From: Physcia stellaris
Taxonomy: Eukaryota > Ascomycota > Lecanoromycetes > Caliciales > Physciaceae
Direction of reading: 5' to 3'
NCBI GenBank assembly: GCA_018902385.1
Contig: JABSSW010000056.1
Coordinates: 62,001-126,000, forward strand
Length of the DNA: 64,000 nucleotides
Shown here: piece after piece, positions 47,917 to 59,693 of the stretch
Layout: each line of letters begins with the position of its first letter
Position numbering within the stretch: the stretch's first letter is position 1
Notes under the pieces: generated by a model
What the model saw: only the letters and a program-made list of their open reading frames with translations
Told to the model about the DNA's origin: nothing
The model's database searches: none
Translations under genes and position numbers: made by a program

Positions 47917-48903
47917 ATGGCCAAGTCTCTGGAACAGACAGGGCAGCTTGGGGCTTCTTGCACTTCGGCTGATGGTACCACTCAATCAGACCATGATAGG
48001 GGGATCTCCAGAGCTTCTGGTTTCTTCGCTCTTCCTTTGGAGATCCGTCTGCAGATATACAAACACGCATTCCACAAGGGGGCTCTGAATCTTCGCCAAA
48101 GATTGGTATTCCGAGACCATCCGCATTATGATATGCACTATGCAGTAGACTTCATCCGCGATCCACAGGAAGTGGTACTTGATACAGGCTTCGGGTCAAA
48201 GTGTGACAAAGAGCGTGGTACTGATTATCCGGAGAGGCCACCCCTCGAAAGTCTACAGACCTGCCAGGAGTTCTATGCCGAAGGTAGCAAGGTGCTTTGG
48301 GCGACCAATACGTGGCATTTTGATGGGGTGAAGATATTCGGGAATGTGCTAGCCAGGACAAACCCACAGAACCGAGCTGCTATGAAGAGCCTTTCAATCG
48401 AGGTCCCGTGGCGGGATCTGTGCGAAGGGGCCTGTGGTGCTTGGGCTAGGCTCCTGCAGGGACCACATATAGAGACTTTGTGTGGCTTGAGAGAGCTAAA
48501 GGTGGTAATTACCCGTTTTAATAGTCCAGGATATGTCCTCGTGTCTGGTTACCGACGCCAAGTCAGGTTTTTTGGGACCTTTTCGAAGATACCGTTAGAG
48601 ACAGTCGAAGTCTCAATTCAAACTTTGTCGTATAGACCGGATGTCTCGGACCAAGCTGGGTCGTGGTCCCAGGTGTCATTGACTCAGGGTCCTTGTGCTG
48701 AGCCAGTCATATTCAACTATTCGCAGCTCATCAAGCGCGAGATACTGGGCGAAGCGCCGGGAGAAACAGAGCGGAAATTGGCCATCCAACGACGCATTGA
48801 GCGCCAGAGACTCGATGGGCAGAGTCGACGCATGGAAAGAAGGAAGCGCCGAGAAGAGCTCTCCCAAAGCCTCGAGGCCGAATTGAACCTCTGGACAGAC
48901 TAG
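47917..48903 (+). CDS. 2EXR/DUF7730-type fungal protein
   Basis: Single frame, 328 residues. The motif FFALPLEIRLQIYKHAFHKG near residue 40 is the F-box-like helix that opens the 2EXR and DUF7730 families, and LESLQTCQEFYAEGSKVLWATNTWHF is the second conserved block. The C-terminal 60 residues are a basic, probably coiled region (ERKLAIQRRIERQRLDGQ). ATG context is ACAACAATGG. These proteins are expanded in filamentous fungi and their role is unknown. An F-box protein follows on the opposite strand. Confidence 0.75.
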   Translation: MAKSLEQTGQLGASCTSADGTTQSDHDRGISRASGFFALPLEIRLQIYKHAFHKGALNLRQRLVFRDHPHYDMHYAVDFIRDPQEVVLDTGFGSKCDKERGTDYPERPPLESLQTCQEFYAEGSKVLWATNTWHFDGVKIFGNVLARTNPQNRAAMKSLSIEVPWRDLCEGACGAWARLLQGPHIETLCGLRELKVVITRFNSPGYVLVSGYRRQVRFFGTFSKIPLETVEVSIQTLSYRPDVSDQAGSWSQVSLTQGPCAEPVIFNYSQLIKREILGEAPGETERKLAIQRRIERQRLDGQSRRMERRKRREELSQSLEAELNLWTD

Positions 48904-49426
48904 TATATGAAGCAGTCGCGCGCTCAGTATACCCAGAGGCAAGGCTGCCACCAGTTGCAGTCGAAAATCTTGGATCGGTCAAAAGTCCATTTCTAATTGT
49001 CCGCCATCACCCAGATAAGGTCGAAAGCGATGCCAAGCGTGAGCACGTATTCATACGGCGAGCTTGCCGAAATTTTTCACGGAACTGGAGTTACATTCAG
49101 TCATTGGCAGTCATAGATATAGAGTTACAGCATCACTAGGGGTGACAAAGAACGCTTGACTTACTGCTCGAATTTAGAAATCATTAGATATCGATCCTGT
49201 CACTTTTCATCGTGACTCGACATCTCCTCACTTGGCCATTGAAGATTTTGTCCTCTTAACACGTTTTCATTAGGCTGCCGTAATAGATAATTACCCCTTA
49301 CATGGCAAGTCAAAGAGCAGGCTGCAGATACTGCATAAAAGAACAGAAAATGAGGAATCTATCGTATGCTACTAGGCGGTGTTCCTTCTTCAGTGGTTCT
49401 GGTGTTGATCGCCATTGGAGCCCTGG
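48904..49426. other. Intergenic between convergent genes
   Basis: About 520 bases, nothing supported. Confidence 0.5.
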
Positions 49427-50758
49427 CTACAGGAAATCTCTCCAAGCTCCATCAGGTTCTAAGACTATCTTCTCGCGAAAGTTTGGATCTTTCGCTATTA
49501 AGGTCACTCCAGATTGTGAGCAGGCCTCTTTCAGCAATTCTGCCTCTATGATGGCTTCCAGGTCCAGACTCGTGCAATCTTCGAGGAAAGCGGGTAGAAG
49601 GTGAATCTGCTTGCAGTGGACCGAATTGACTAATGCTTTGACGAATTTGACGTTTGTTGGAGAGTACTGCAGACCATCTAGAATCAAGTTTTGAGAGACC
49701 TTTAGTGACCATTCGTCGAGGAGCAGGTCTCCCAAGTTTGGCATCCACGAAAAGAAGAGATACGCGGTGCAGAGGCTGGGTAAGTCAATATCACATTTGT
49801 CAATGGTCAGCTCCGAAAAGTGATATGTTCGCGAGATATCCAAAGCAAGAAATTTCAACGACAGCCCAACATTCGCAGCCAAAGCACCGAGAGTAGTTCT
49901 GAGATCAAAACCAGCTCCTAGGTATATAAAACGCTCGAGCCACGGTGTCCTGTACAACAGAGCCGAGAGCGCCTGCGGTTCACAAGGACTTTGCACCAGA
50001 ATTAAGCTTGATATATTCGATAACGGCAGATCTGAATTGGATGTGAACTGACCGCTCCCTATCTGGACAAGCTTCAGTGTGGATGCTTCAGGCAAAGCAA
50101 TGAAGGGTGCGGCAAAGCTTAGATTACGTCTGCCTCGGCCGCGATGACAATGTCCTTTGAACTCAATGTTTCTAAGTGAAATCAGACCGCCTTCCGTGGG
50201 ACATTTACGGTGATACGCGATGGCCATCTGAGTGACCACATTCTGAATGACCTTGATGCCTTTCCATGTCGCCGGGACATTCATCGTGAGCTGCTGCACA
50301 TTCGGTAGTAGAGTGATCAGCAGCGCCATCAATAGTGCTTCTTGGCAGTTGCGGGTCTGTCTATCAAACCCGATTGAGTTCTGATCGTCTATAAATGGTG
50401 ATTCCATGAACGCTTCTTTGACGACACGCCATTGATCAGGAGTACCAGATGCATGTCTCGGTATGTTAAGATCCGATAATAATCCTCTCCGGAATCTGAT
50501 TTTCGTGTTCATGCTGAGGCGGGTGACATAATGACCGATCCAGGGATCTTGTAGAATATTGACAAGTACATCGAGCCATGCGTAGCCATCGTGCAGAGTC
50601 CTGAACTTGGAGCGATACTCTCGGTGTTTCCGCAGCCGCTTGGTGGCAAGGCTGTACCAGCAGTGCGCGACCTGTGACAGGCTATCAAGGTTTGCAGGAC
50701 TTGTGTATTCCAATATTCTCATTACAAGCTCTGCAGGAAGATCGTCAAGCTGAGCCAT
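49427..50758 (-). CDS. F-box protein
   Basis: Single frame, 443 residues. The N-terminus LDDLPAELVMRILEYTSPANL followed by SLSQVAHCWYSLATKRL is a clear F-box, which binds Skp1 in SCF ubiquitin ligases. The rest has leucine-rich spacing (LTLNNVPATW-like, LKLVQIGSGQ, LERFIYLGAG, LKFLALDISRTYHF, LGDLLLDEW) typical of irregular LRR substrate-binding regions. Substrate unknown. Adjacent to a 2EXR-type gene, a frequent pairing in fungal accessory regions. Confidence 0.85.
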   Translation of the reverse strand: MAQLDDLPAELVMRILEYTSPANLDSLSQVAHCWYSLATKRLRKHREYRSKFRTLHDGYAWLDVLVNILQDPWIGHYVTRLSMNTKIRFRRGLLSDLNIPRHASGTPDQWRVVKEAFMESPFIDDQNSIGFDRQTRNCQEALLMALLITLLPNVQQLTMNVPATWKGIKVIQNVVTQMAIAYHRKCPTEGGLISLRNIEFKGHCHRGRGRRNLSFAAPFIALPEASTLKLVQIGSGQFTSNSDLPLSNISSLILVQSPCEPQALSALLYRTPWLERFIYLGAGFDLRTTLGALAANVGLSLKFLALDISRTYHFSELTIDKCDIDLPSLCTAYLFFSWMPNLGDLLLDEWSLKVSQNLILDGLQYSPTNVKFVKALVNSVHCKQIHLLPAFLEDCTSLDLEAIIEAELLKEACSQSGVTLIAKDPNFREKIVLEPDGAWRDFL

Positions 50759-51315
50759 ACTAGGTAATCATCACCCCTTTAGGCGTATTGCAACAATATA
50801 AGAATGTGACTTGTGGAAAGAGAGCCGCAGCCTGACGTCCGACCGAGTCTGTGCTACAGCCTTGCGAGCATGTGCCCCGCAGTTGCACATGACGTTATCG
50901 TGAAGGATACCTACATCTACTTCTCAACTCTCTCCAGGAATCATAGACTTATGATGTGTCAAATAAGGTATGGTTGACATCCAATGGAGTGATTCCCTAC
51001 GCTCGATTTCTGAAGATTTATTCAGCTTCTACCAGCGTGTTGCGCAGTGCTCACGTATTTTCGAGACTCTCGTGTAGATCATTTAATTTAGCAGCCATTC
51101 GTTTGACTGGCTTCTCTAAGCCGCGCATGATATCCCCTCATTTTTGCGATTACTCTGCTCACGGACTGAATGTACATGATCTTACCAACTGATTTCGCGT
51201 CATCTATCGGTATTGACAGACTGCATAGTGCTTTGTAAGCTTTGCACTTCGGCATTTATCTTCCTATGATCTTCAAAGATCCCAGTCAAGGGTCTTGCCA
51301 ATCGAAGACTGGAAG
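50759..51315. other. Intergenic, 0.56 kb
   Basis: No supported gene; no NACHT or repeat domain remains downstream of the STAND fragment. Confidence 0.5.
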
Positions 51316-52414
51316 TCATATTTTAGGTTCTGCATCCGCAAGGCGAGTACAGGCACTAATGTCTGATGGTGCTTTCCGAACCTTGTCGATATATGAATTG
51401 ACAGCGTTGTCCGAGTCTTGCAAGAGGCTCCTGACGATTCTCTCTGATACCATTTTCAGGCCACTTTTCAAGAAATCGAAGGGTGTAGAGACACACTTGA
51501 TGTGTTCCTTCATTGATAGGTACCCTAGGATCTCAGCATAGGGATTGACAATGGAGCTGGCGATCTGATCTATCGCGGGTGAAGCTGTTTGCACGTAGAG
51601 TCCCTCGATAGCATAGCGAGTAATTAGATTCGAGACGAACTCCACTCTCTCGAGCATGGCACCGAAGGTCTGGCTATCATTGACCGCCACCTGCTTTGGT
51701 GAATCTCATGGCAAGCAAAGCATGCGCAGGCTGCTAATCTGCAGCAAGAAGCGCACGCTTGCCCAGGGCAAGGCCGCGTGCACCGGGTCATATTGTATTG
51801 TCATATTGCAGACCTCTTGAGATTTCTTGATCCGTTAAACCATCTTCCCCAGGACATGGCGAGGGATGACTATCTCCACACTCTTTCTCTGGAACCTCAA
51901 ACGGCGTTGGAGGCAGAGCTCCTTCTTTCCCTCAACGGCGTCGAGTACATCTTCGAAGATCGCTGGTTTGTTACTGCAATTGAGGTCGATGCCTTGCTTC
52001 TCTTGGCTATTCAATCGCTGAACGGCTTCGTCCCAGAGATCTGTCTTCGCCCTACCATCAAGAGTCTTAGCATTATGTACTGGATAGGTAGATCTAGAGG
52101 ATAGAAGTTGGGACTTGCCTCGGGAGACCTTCCCTGGGTAATGTCGACGAGCTGGGAAGCTCCACTTCTTCCACCGAGACTTTGAAAGCACGCAACGGAA
52201 CAGGCTAAAAGGTAATTGCCTTTCTGTCCAGATTTCTTTTCCCACCATTTGAAGCTTCGACGATCTTGATTCTGAGAAAAAAAGAAAAGATACAGATACG
52301 AACGGTCATATCAGAGAATTTATGTCCCACGAACCGTCCGGCGATGGGTAAAGCTACCTCTCCTTCTGACTCTGCCTCTACCAATGTCTCGCATCTCATA
52401 TCTTGAGAACTCAT
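51316..52414 (-). pseudogene. Decayed N-terminal domain of a STAND/NACHT protein (DUF7708-like)
   Basis: Minus-strand remains of the helical region found in front of NACHT domains in many fungal NLR-like proteins. Recognisable pieces in order: start near 52414 (MSSQDMRCETLVEAES), TLDGRAKTDLWDEAVQRL and IFEDVLDAVEGKKELCLQ around 52030, YDPVHAALPWASVRFLLQ near 51760, and TFGAMLERVEFVSNLITRYA near 51650 with SIVNPYAEILGYL. Damage: an in-frame TAA where VQRI is expected (a CAA to TAA change, around 51835), an ATTAGC where a GT donor is expected after FLLQ, and a stop at 51316 with no NACHT domain following. Likely non-functional. Some junctions are guesses. Confidence 0.65.
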
Positions 52415-52937
52415 TTTAGGATGCAAGATTGTGCCCAGGCGAGGCTCTTCCCCCCCTCGTCTCAAAATACATAATTTCCAGACAGCGAGAGCGTGCTCTT
52501 GTCCCCATGAGTCCCTGACTCACGTAAAATCTGCCCCGTTACTCTAGGGTCATTGCCCCAATGGAAGTCGATTGGGAGTTGGGGGGGAGATTACAAGGTC
52601 TCTGCTTCATATTGCTCAATGAAAAACTTTCTTGTGAGCTGGCTTTGGAGTACTTTAATATGCTTTTGCCTCAGCCTCAAAAGTGGCGTCAAGTTCTGCC
52701 CTCGAGAGCCGCATGATGTAACTCTACGGATTGCATGATAGAGGGCAATTTCGGCGGGCACAGCCACAATCTGCGATTTCTCATTTCCTAGGTTGAAATC
52801 TTTGGTGGCTATGTTCGCCGCTTCAAGTTAGACGGATGCTTTCGGTGCTGTCCTATAAATACGAATTAAAAACCTTAGCTACTGCTTGCTTCCCTCTTCA
52901 CCTACTCTGTCCCTCCAACTCTTACCACTGAAAGAAA
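52415..52937. other. Intergenic with TATA-type promoter
   Basis: Nothing coding seen. It ends with the promoter of the small membrane protein gene. Confidence 0.5.
52853..52862 (+). promoter_or_regulatory. TATA box of the small membrane protein gene
   Basis: TATAAATACG lies about 80 bases before ATG 52938, followed by a CT-rich initiator stretch (TTGCTTCCCTCTTCACC) and an A-rich start context AAAGAAAATGG. This is a textbook arrangement for a strongly expressed fungal gene. Confidence 0.5.
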
Positions 52938-53296
52938 ATGGACAACGCCACCAGCTGCCCCTCCAGAGAGGAGTCTAACGACCCTGTTGCCTTGCTTCTC
53001 GTGGTGCTTGTGCTCATATACTTGGTGTTCCATGAAGTGTGGTACGGGCGCTGCAAAGCTCATGGCTGCCACGCACCTCTCGGCTTTATGGACGACGCAG
53101 TTGGTTGATCCGCTATACAACGATTTGGGCTATGCTAACGCAGATACAGCAACGGAAAGAGCACGCCGATACGCACGCGCTGGCTAATCAGTCGATTCTG
53201 CGCGATGGAGCACGCGTGGAAATGTCTGTGGAGCAGGGGAATGTGCGTGTTAGGAAATCGTTTCGCTGGGGAGAGGCAGATGCTGTGCTTGAGTAA
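52938..53296 (+). CDS. Small single-pass membrane protein, 102 residues
   Basis: Exons 52938-53099 and 53150-53296, joined by a 50-base intron (GTTGGT...GCTAACG...ATACAG), both in phase 0. The N-terminal 18 residues are polar, then VALLLVVLVLIYLVF is one membrane helix, followed by HEVWYGRCKAHGCHAP with two cysteines. The second exon is polar and soluble: QRKEHADTHALANQSIL and VEMSVEQGNVRVRKSF. If the intron is not removed, the protein ends at TGA 53106-53108 with 56 residues. No family recognised. The helix followed by EVW also occurs in the protein at 54721. A TATA box supports expression. Function unknown. Confidence 0.5.
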
Positions 53297-54720
53297 GAGA
53301 GATAGAAGATCTTCAATTGTGAGGATGGGAACTGGCTTTGGTGATCTAGGACTGATGGGTAGATCTCGGGCGGTGGACAGCCAGGGGGAGCTTCGGGATG
53401 GATTGAGCAGTGCGGAGTTAGAAGAGATCTTGATGTTTCGGATAGCTGGGCGATGTTCTGTGGAGGGTTTCCTTGTTCCATATTCTGTCTGGGTGGGGTA
53501 ATTTCCGCGTGCAGAGAGCGATGGTAGCCTGTAGGAGCGCATGGTTGGGAAAACCTTCATAGATGGAATGCGCATCTCAGCCGCAGAGGGCGTGACAGAT
53601 CTCGCGTCGAAGAGTTCCTGAATCGCGTGAGATCTTAGGTCGCGCTAGGGAGTATATGCAAGAGTAAGTAATAAGATCTGCACCCGCCTGCAACACATAT
53701 TCAGAGTCTCGATGCACCAAGCTCGAGGATGGCGCTCGATGCCTCTGCTGATTCACAGGCTGATGTAACCTCGGGCGGCTATACCGTATTGCTGGGATGT
53801 TGGTGGCTGATAGGCTGATATACCCTGTAAGCCTGAGCTGAAGAGTCGTCAGTGTACGGAGTACGTCTGAAACACATGGGAATTCACAAATTTGTCTTGT
53901 GCGTGGGATGGATGTGTGATTGTTTGATCATCGTGGGAGATACGGTAGAACGCTGTAGAGTACGAGTAGGGAATCTCGGATTAGATAAGCGAAAAGGTTC
54001 GGCCCGAGATCCACCATGAGCATTAATAAGCGCTCCAATGAAACCTGGTGACATATCTTTCTCTCTTTCAACCTCCAGCCTTTGACTTCATGCCACATAT
54101 AGCGCTGGCGCGTACGTCTAATTCGGGTCATGCAGGATTTCTGCAGGTACTGTCTTCTAGACAGAGGGACTATTCTGGCGGTCCCCTGGTCCTGGAAGCA
54201 GGCTCTCAGGCTTGACCCACAAAGAAGAGCATTGCTCCAGTACCTGCTGCTTCAGCCTATGAACAATTCATCGAGGACAACCTACATTACGCCTCGGAGA
54301 AGAGCTTACGGTGATTCATGCCAAGAGTACTTTACCGCCATAAAGCATGAAAAGCTCATGGTCGGATTACATGGGGGCTTTTATTGGGGGCCAGTTGCAG
54401 GACCGCTGCCTCTCGAGTCATTGCCACTCCAGGTCATTTCTGGAGTGTATGGAGACTCGTACTCTCTGGTCCAGGTGTGGCATCTCAATCATCCACTATG
54501 GATATCCGCTGAAATAAAGCGACATTAAAGTCCAGGTGAGTCATGCTAGTGGCTTGGGCATAGGAAGAGTAGATCGAAAGATATCTCTGCGCATCAGCCC
54601 CAGTGGCTATGCTTGCCACTCGAAGTACAAGTCAGACTCTCTCCCACTTTAGTATGTTACGCGCAAATGCTCAGTGTGGCTTTGTAACATCTTCAACGAC
54701 CTCACACCCAAATATCAACA
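53297..54720. other. Region without a supported gene
   Basis: A 132-residue frame at 54130-54528 (+) starts with ATG but shows no domain; it may be real or chance. Overlapping frames on both strands near 53135-53575 cannot both be genes. Confidence 0.45.
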
Positions 54721-55436
54721 ATGCAAGATCTCATTAGTAACTCTCCGGAAATAATGATGCTTCTCTCACTTGTGTTTTTCATGATTCTGTTCGAGGTGTG
54801 GCGACAGAATATGCTTGCTGCAGGATTACAGGTCGAGGACGTCATCCACGCAGTGATTATAGTTCTGATGTGGACATTCGCGAAGGCTGTTGTTCGAATG
54901 ATTTTGGATGAGAGGCAAAATGCAGTCAGGGATACCGTCTATCGGGCTCGTTTTCTGGTGCAGATGTGTGGGTTTGCAAAGGAAACCATCACACGAGCAG
55001 AAGCTGTCTTCAAAGGAACCCCTTACAAATCTCGCTTGAGCTCGTGGAATTCTCTTTTCCGCGAAGAGAAAACCAGCAGAACTTCGGCTTTCAAAATAGT
55101 CACTACCAACAAACCTGAAAACACCATTGCACCAGCTAAGACGAAGAATGGAGAGCCAACGGCAGCTTTTAAAACTAGCGAGCCCAACGCAGGTCCAGGA
55201 TCCGTAGCCCATAAGCCTCCTAAGCAGACTTCAGAACACACGAATGAGCGAAAAGCAACTTCTGTTATGCTGGGGGAGACATCCGACATTGTCAATTTCT
55301 ACACAAATTCACTCCCTTATCAGACAAGTCCGGTTAGTTGGGCTCTGCCTCCGTATATATTTTTAATGTGAAACTAATTAAATACCAGCATTTTGAAGGG
55401 CACGATGAACCAGATAACCCTTGGAAGGAGGGCTAG
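54721..55436 (+). CDS. Putative membrane protein, 219 residues
   Basis: Start in a good context (ATATCAACAATGC). Exon 1 is 54721-55332 and exon 2 is 55389-55436, separated by a 56-base intron with GTTAGT donor and ACTAAT branch; exon 2 ends HFEGHDEPDNPWKEG. Two hydrophobic helices: IMMLLSLVFFMILFEVW and VIHAVIIVLMWTFAKAVV. The remainder is polar, lysine- and threonine-rich and probably disordered. I do not recognise a family. The first helix and EVW resemble the protein at 52938. A dispersed repeat begins about 25 bases after the stop. Confidence 0.55.
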
Positions 55437-55460
55437 TAAGCACGGCGCATTTATCTCAGG

Positions 55461-55680
55461 GTCTGGTAAGAAGTGATGCTAATTTTTAGAATACACCGAC
55501 AGATTCACGATTACCCGACTTGGGACGGAATCAGAAGATATTGTCATGTCATTTTCATCTGGTCTTCATGTCGTCTTTGTATGCTTTGTGGCATGCACGG
55601 GTAAGCGGTTTATCATGTTGGGTGTATCGGTCGCGACGCATGGGAGGCAACATAGCACCACGCCAGACCATGAGATACTG
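55461..55680 (+). repeat. Dispersed repeat, copy 1
   Basis: About 220 bp starting GTCTGGTAAGAAGTGATGCT and containing ACGATTACCCGACTTGGGAC and CATAGCACCACGCCAGACCA. It matches 62971-63192 in the same orientation. Differences are mostly G to A and C to T in the other copy. Confidence 0.75.
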
Positions 55681-56594
55681 GCACGCCACACCAGAGTCCG
55701 TTCCTGCCAGCATTTGGAAAGGCTACTGCAAATCTAAATTTGTGTTTACGACATGGTATATTGCTACCAATACTCTGAAAGACGCCGAAAAGTCTGATAC
55801 GATTCCCGCTCATACCTGGATTCTAAGACAGATCTGACACAATTTGTGGCTTTTGAGGAGTACAAGTATATAGGTATTCTCCATCATTACTGATTTCTGT
55901 TCGAAAGCATGCAGGAAGCTGGTTAATATCTACATCGACTATGCTCAAAATACGCCCAACGTGGACCGCTGAAAATGTCCTCTGTCAAAGAAAATCTCAG
56001 CTAAGATAAAATGGACGACTTTACTAGTGGCTAATCGGTATGGTCTTGATGGTAGAAGCGACAATGATGACCCTGGCTGAAACGATGCCCAAAAATGACC
56101 TTCCAGCCCTGATCTCTTCACTGTAGCCCCCAATGACCGGATCTGGACAAGGAACTTGTAGAGTTCGAGCTGAAATACAGATTCGGCCACAACGATCAGC
56201 TTCCCTCAATTCTCAAACATAACTCTAAATCTGTTCAGCTATACACTTGAATCATAGAATTGCTGGGTGAAATATCAGGCTGAGAGCTAGCGCTTCTGTG
56301 TCAGTCACATCAGTCTCCTGCTAACGGAGCCGCTTTCTTTCTGCAGGGGTCGTTTCAGATCCTGATATTACCTTCTCGACGCTGCTGCACCTCATGAATG
56401 AGAGTCTCAATGCAAACAGTTGATCCCCAGCACCTGGACATTGTACCTGAGGCAACCTACAAAGCGTGCCATAGTCGGCGAACAAAGTGCCGGTCGTCGC
56501 CACTGAGTTGGGGTCTATGTGACTACACTGCCCCTCAAGACCGAAGCACAGCCTAGCAGCCACAGGGTATATAATTCGAATACAGCACTGTAGT
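55681..56594. other. Region without a supported gene
   Basis: About 900 bases; short frames only. Confidence 0.5.
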
Positions 56595-58084
56595 ATGTGG
56601 TACTATAGATCCCAGCCTTCTTCGACCATCAGAGGGATTCTCGCCTCCAAAGAAATGCTCAGTGCTTTCCTTCTCACAAGCTCAAGGATCTTTATCTCCA
56701 TAGGCGTTGGATGGCTTGTTCGATTGCTTCCCCTGTCAAAAGAGCTTAATTATTCCTCGTTGCTACCATTTTTAAAGAACATCCTAATTAATGTCCAGTC
56801 ACCGATCTCATTTATCCATCCCTCATTGGATGTTCTTTTAAACAGTATCTTATTTTACCTTATTGTCTTCTGGGTACCAAGCTCGACGACTCAGTCCCTG
56901 AAATCGCTGCCGGGATTACGAACGCTCTGCATTCGCGAGAGAAAGAGCACCTACATCTGTTCATGGGTGCATTTCCCGACCGCTTGCAAATGTCCGATTC
57001 ATTACCGCTATAAGAAACCTACGATCTCGCCAGATCTGACTCCTTATTTTCCAACACCTCTTCGAGACAGCCTCAATAACTTGGCACTTGCCGTTCATAA
57101 GATCAAAGATGCCACGAAGACAAAGCTTCTTTGTAGCAAGCTCAAAGCCGAGAGGTGCTTAGCAACCGTTGCGAATGCTACCAAGCTTAATCGCCGGCGA
57201 TTCGAACCTTGGGTAAAAGCGTCTGCTGCAAGACTCGCTGCACCTATCCACCGATGCAGACCCTTGATCTTGGATTGGATTGACTCTACCCGGACGTTCT
57301 TTTCCCAGTCTCGAGTCTTCCGAGAAGCTGCTATGAGAGGGAATGTATCGAGAAATCGATGCTCCCGCTGCGATGGCCCTAAACGCCAAGCATACACTGA
57401 CGGACTAAGCTCCAATTCTAAGTCCAGCTCGTCTCGACCTCACACAGGGCCAGAAATAAGCATGTTCGATACTCTGAGATCGACAATCTTTAGGGATTAT
57501 CAGAGTCGAATAATGAGTGTTATACACGACAAGCTGGAGATGTTTGAGATGTCATGGTATCAAATCACATTTGCTTCCATGCATGCTTTTATGATATGCA
57601 AGGTATTCATGGAAAAATTTGCGAACTATCCAAAATTGGAGCAGAGCATACCTCAACCTCGACTAGAAGTACCAGGCGCGTGGCAGAATTGTGATGATGA
57701 TTGTATTATAGCCGAGAAATCGAGTAGCAAAAGAGCTTCGGTACGACAAGATCGATGCCCAAGCTGTGGTGCAGCTTGGGAAGACAAGGAGCTGTTTCCA
57801 ACAGCATCGGTACGTTGCATACAATACATTTTGTTGGGGAACAGTCGCTCACTTCTGTCATCAGCATATTGCAGAGCATGTTCATCAACACTATGCGAGA
57901 TTCAACCCTGATGACGACCCATGCAGCTTCAAGCGCTGTCACGCAAATCTGAGGTATTTGGGTGAAGCTGTAAGTCGCTCACCAGGTATGAAACGACACT
58001 GCTGATCTGGGATAGGAGCGGAAAGAACATGAAGATATGCACCTATCATCACATCACATCCAGACTCATATCACGACCTTGTAG
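56595..58084 (+). CDS. Putative membrane protein with C-terminal zinc-finger-like cysteines and histidines
   Basis: Exons 56595-57809, 57865-57969 and 58016-58084, all in phase 0, 462 residues. Hydrophobic segments near the N-terminus (LTSSRIFISIGVGWLVRLL and VLLNSILFYLIVFWV) suggest two membrane helices; a third weak one is ITFASMHAFMICKVFM. A basic middle region follows, with RNRCSRCDGPKRQ. The spliced C-terminus has CPSCGAAW then HIAEHVHQH, and CSFKRCHANL then HEDMH, an arrangement like two atypical C2H2 zinc fingers; the introns fall inside it. No family recognised. Context is accessory. Confidence 0.55.
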
Positions 58085-59693
58085 GTCATTCTTTTCAGTT
58101 TCATTTATGGATTTATACTTAGACGTCTGTAGCAGCGAATAGGGGGCCAATCCACGCACGTTGACATGGCTTGTAACAAACGCCGTCTTCTCAGCTTTCA
58201 TTTTATCCTCTGTCCGTGCTGGTGACTTCAGATGTCGTTGATCTCAAGATCACATCCGGCATTGACGCTCCTCGAGAACATCCTTGTGACTTTTGCAACT
58301 TTACTAGCGTAATCTTGCGTCGGAGAATCTTCCATGACAGTCTTAAACCTCGATTTCCATTTTGGGCGACCAAACCGTATCGCTGGGAAGTGGCGATGTT
58401 GGTGGCTGACATGATTGGTTGGGGGCTCTTTACGGAGATCCTCGCGAGATGGAAATTCTAGCTGCTTTCAGAATTCCCGTAGAGCCTCGAGCGCAAGGTT
58501 AATCTCCAATTGTTGCGTGGGGCAAGCGCTTGGAAAATGCGAAGCATCACATAGTCATGCACTCGATCGATGCCTGCACAGAATGCACGTGACTATGATG
58601 CTCGAGTATGAAACATGGCTGAGATGGAGCCAATAGGATATCTTCATTACGCGCCTCAGCCACGCGTATCGTACACGCGTTTCGGAAGCGATCGACACTT
58701 CCCCGGATGACCATCAACTCGCGACACCATCTTCACCACCGTCTTCGTGGCTGCGGCCTATCGTGTCTCTATCTCATGATCCCTAATGCACTCCAGTTTG
58801 CGGCCATCCAGTCAGAAGCTCAAAGACAAGCCACTCGCTATAACACCTCTTATGAAATGCAAGGAAGTGGTCCCAACCTTCATGCTGGCGATATCATAGC
58901 TGAGGTAGTATGATCTCCACGTTTCACCTTTTACCTGAGAAGATTTTCGTTTCTTTTTCGAGAGCCATTTCTTCAGCTGGTGTGGCCATGACCACCACTG
59001 CGAGTCTGCCCTGAGGCCGATTCCCCGCAATAGGCTTTCCATGGAGGTCACTCTGCATACTGCATCAGAGACGTTTCATGTGCTCCGACATGCCACGATC
59101 TACCGTGGTGACGCGTACTCGAGTCTGGCACCAGGTCACGGCTTCTATTGTGCAAAGAGCGACGACAGTGTCGCTTATAGACCACCAATACAATCCTTCG
59201 TTAACCGCCCGCGAGATGTACTGGCAGGTCTCCTGTCTGTACCTCAATCTATCACCGACGTCTGAAGCTTCTCTTCCACCAAACACAATTGGCCGCATAG
59301 ATAACTGTTGCATATCATCAAAGCCTACGTTTGCTGGCTTTGAGGCGAGCTTGAAGCGAGCTTCCAGAATGTGGTGTGTGGTTTCGAGGGGCTGTGCCAT
59401 GCATGACTAAATCGAAAACCCAGGGCTGATACAGAGGAACCTGTCGAGAGCCCCGAGGGCTCAGCAGAAATTCCGGAATCAGCTTCCGCCAGAGCAGCTA
59501 GCTCTTTCCTACGATCTATAAAATAACGACAGCTTCATGAGTTTCCAGGAGCTATCGCTCACCATACTTACTGCTAAAGGAGTGAGCAACCTTCGTATAA
59601 TAGCTCTGTCACCGAGCATTGTATGTGCTTGAGGCAGTCCACTTTGTCACAGTGTTATCGGAGATCTTTTCAGCGTCCGCTTGATAGGCCCCA
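58085..59693. other. Region without a supported gene, 1.6 kb
   Basis: Several overlapping frames of 60-110 residues on both strands (for example 59065-59410), none with domain features. May hold gene relics. Confidence 0.45.

Noticed and set aside
53135-53575. 146-residue minus-strand frame
   Set aside because: It overlaps exon 2 of the small membrane protein, and its composition looks like an antisense shadow.
54130-54528. 132-residue + strand frame
   Set aside because: Starts with ATG but shows no domain, membrane segment or splice support; left as unresolved.
57190-57210. tRNA-like GATTCGAACC sequence
   Set aside because: It lies in a coding exon and no cloverleaf can be formed around it.
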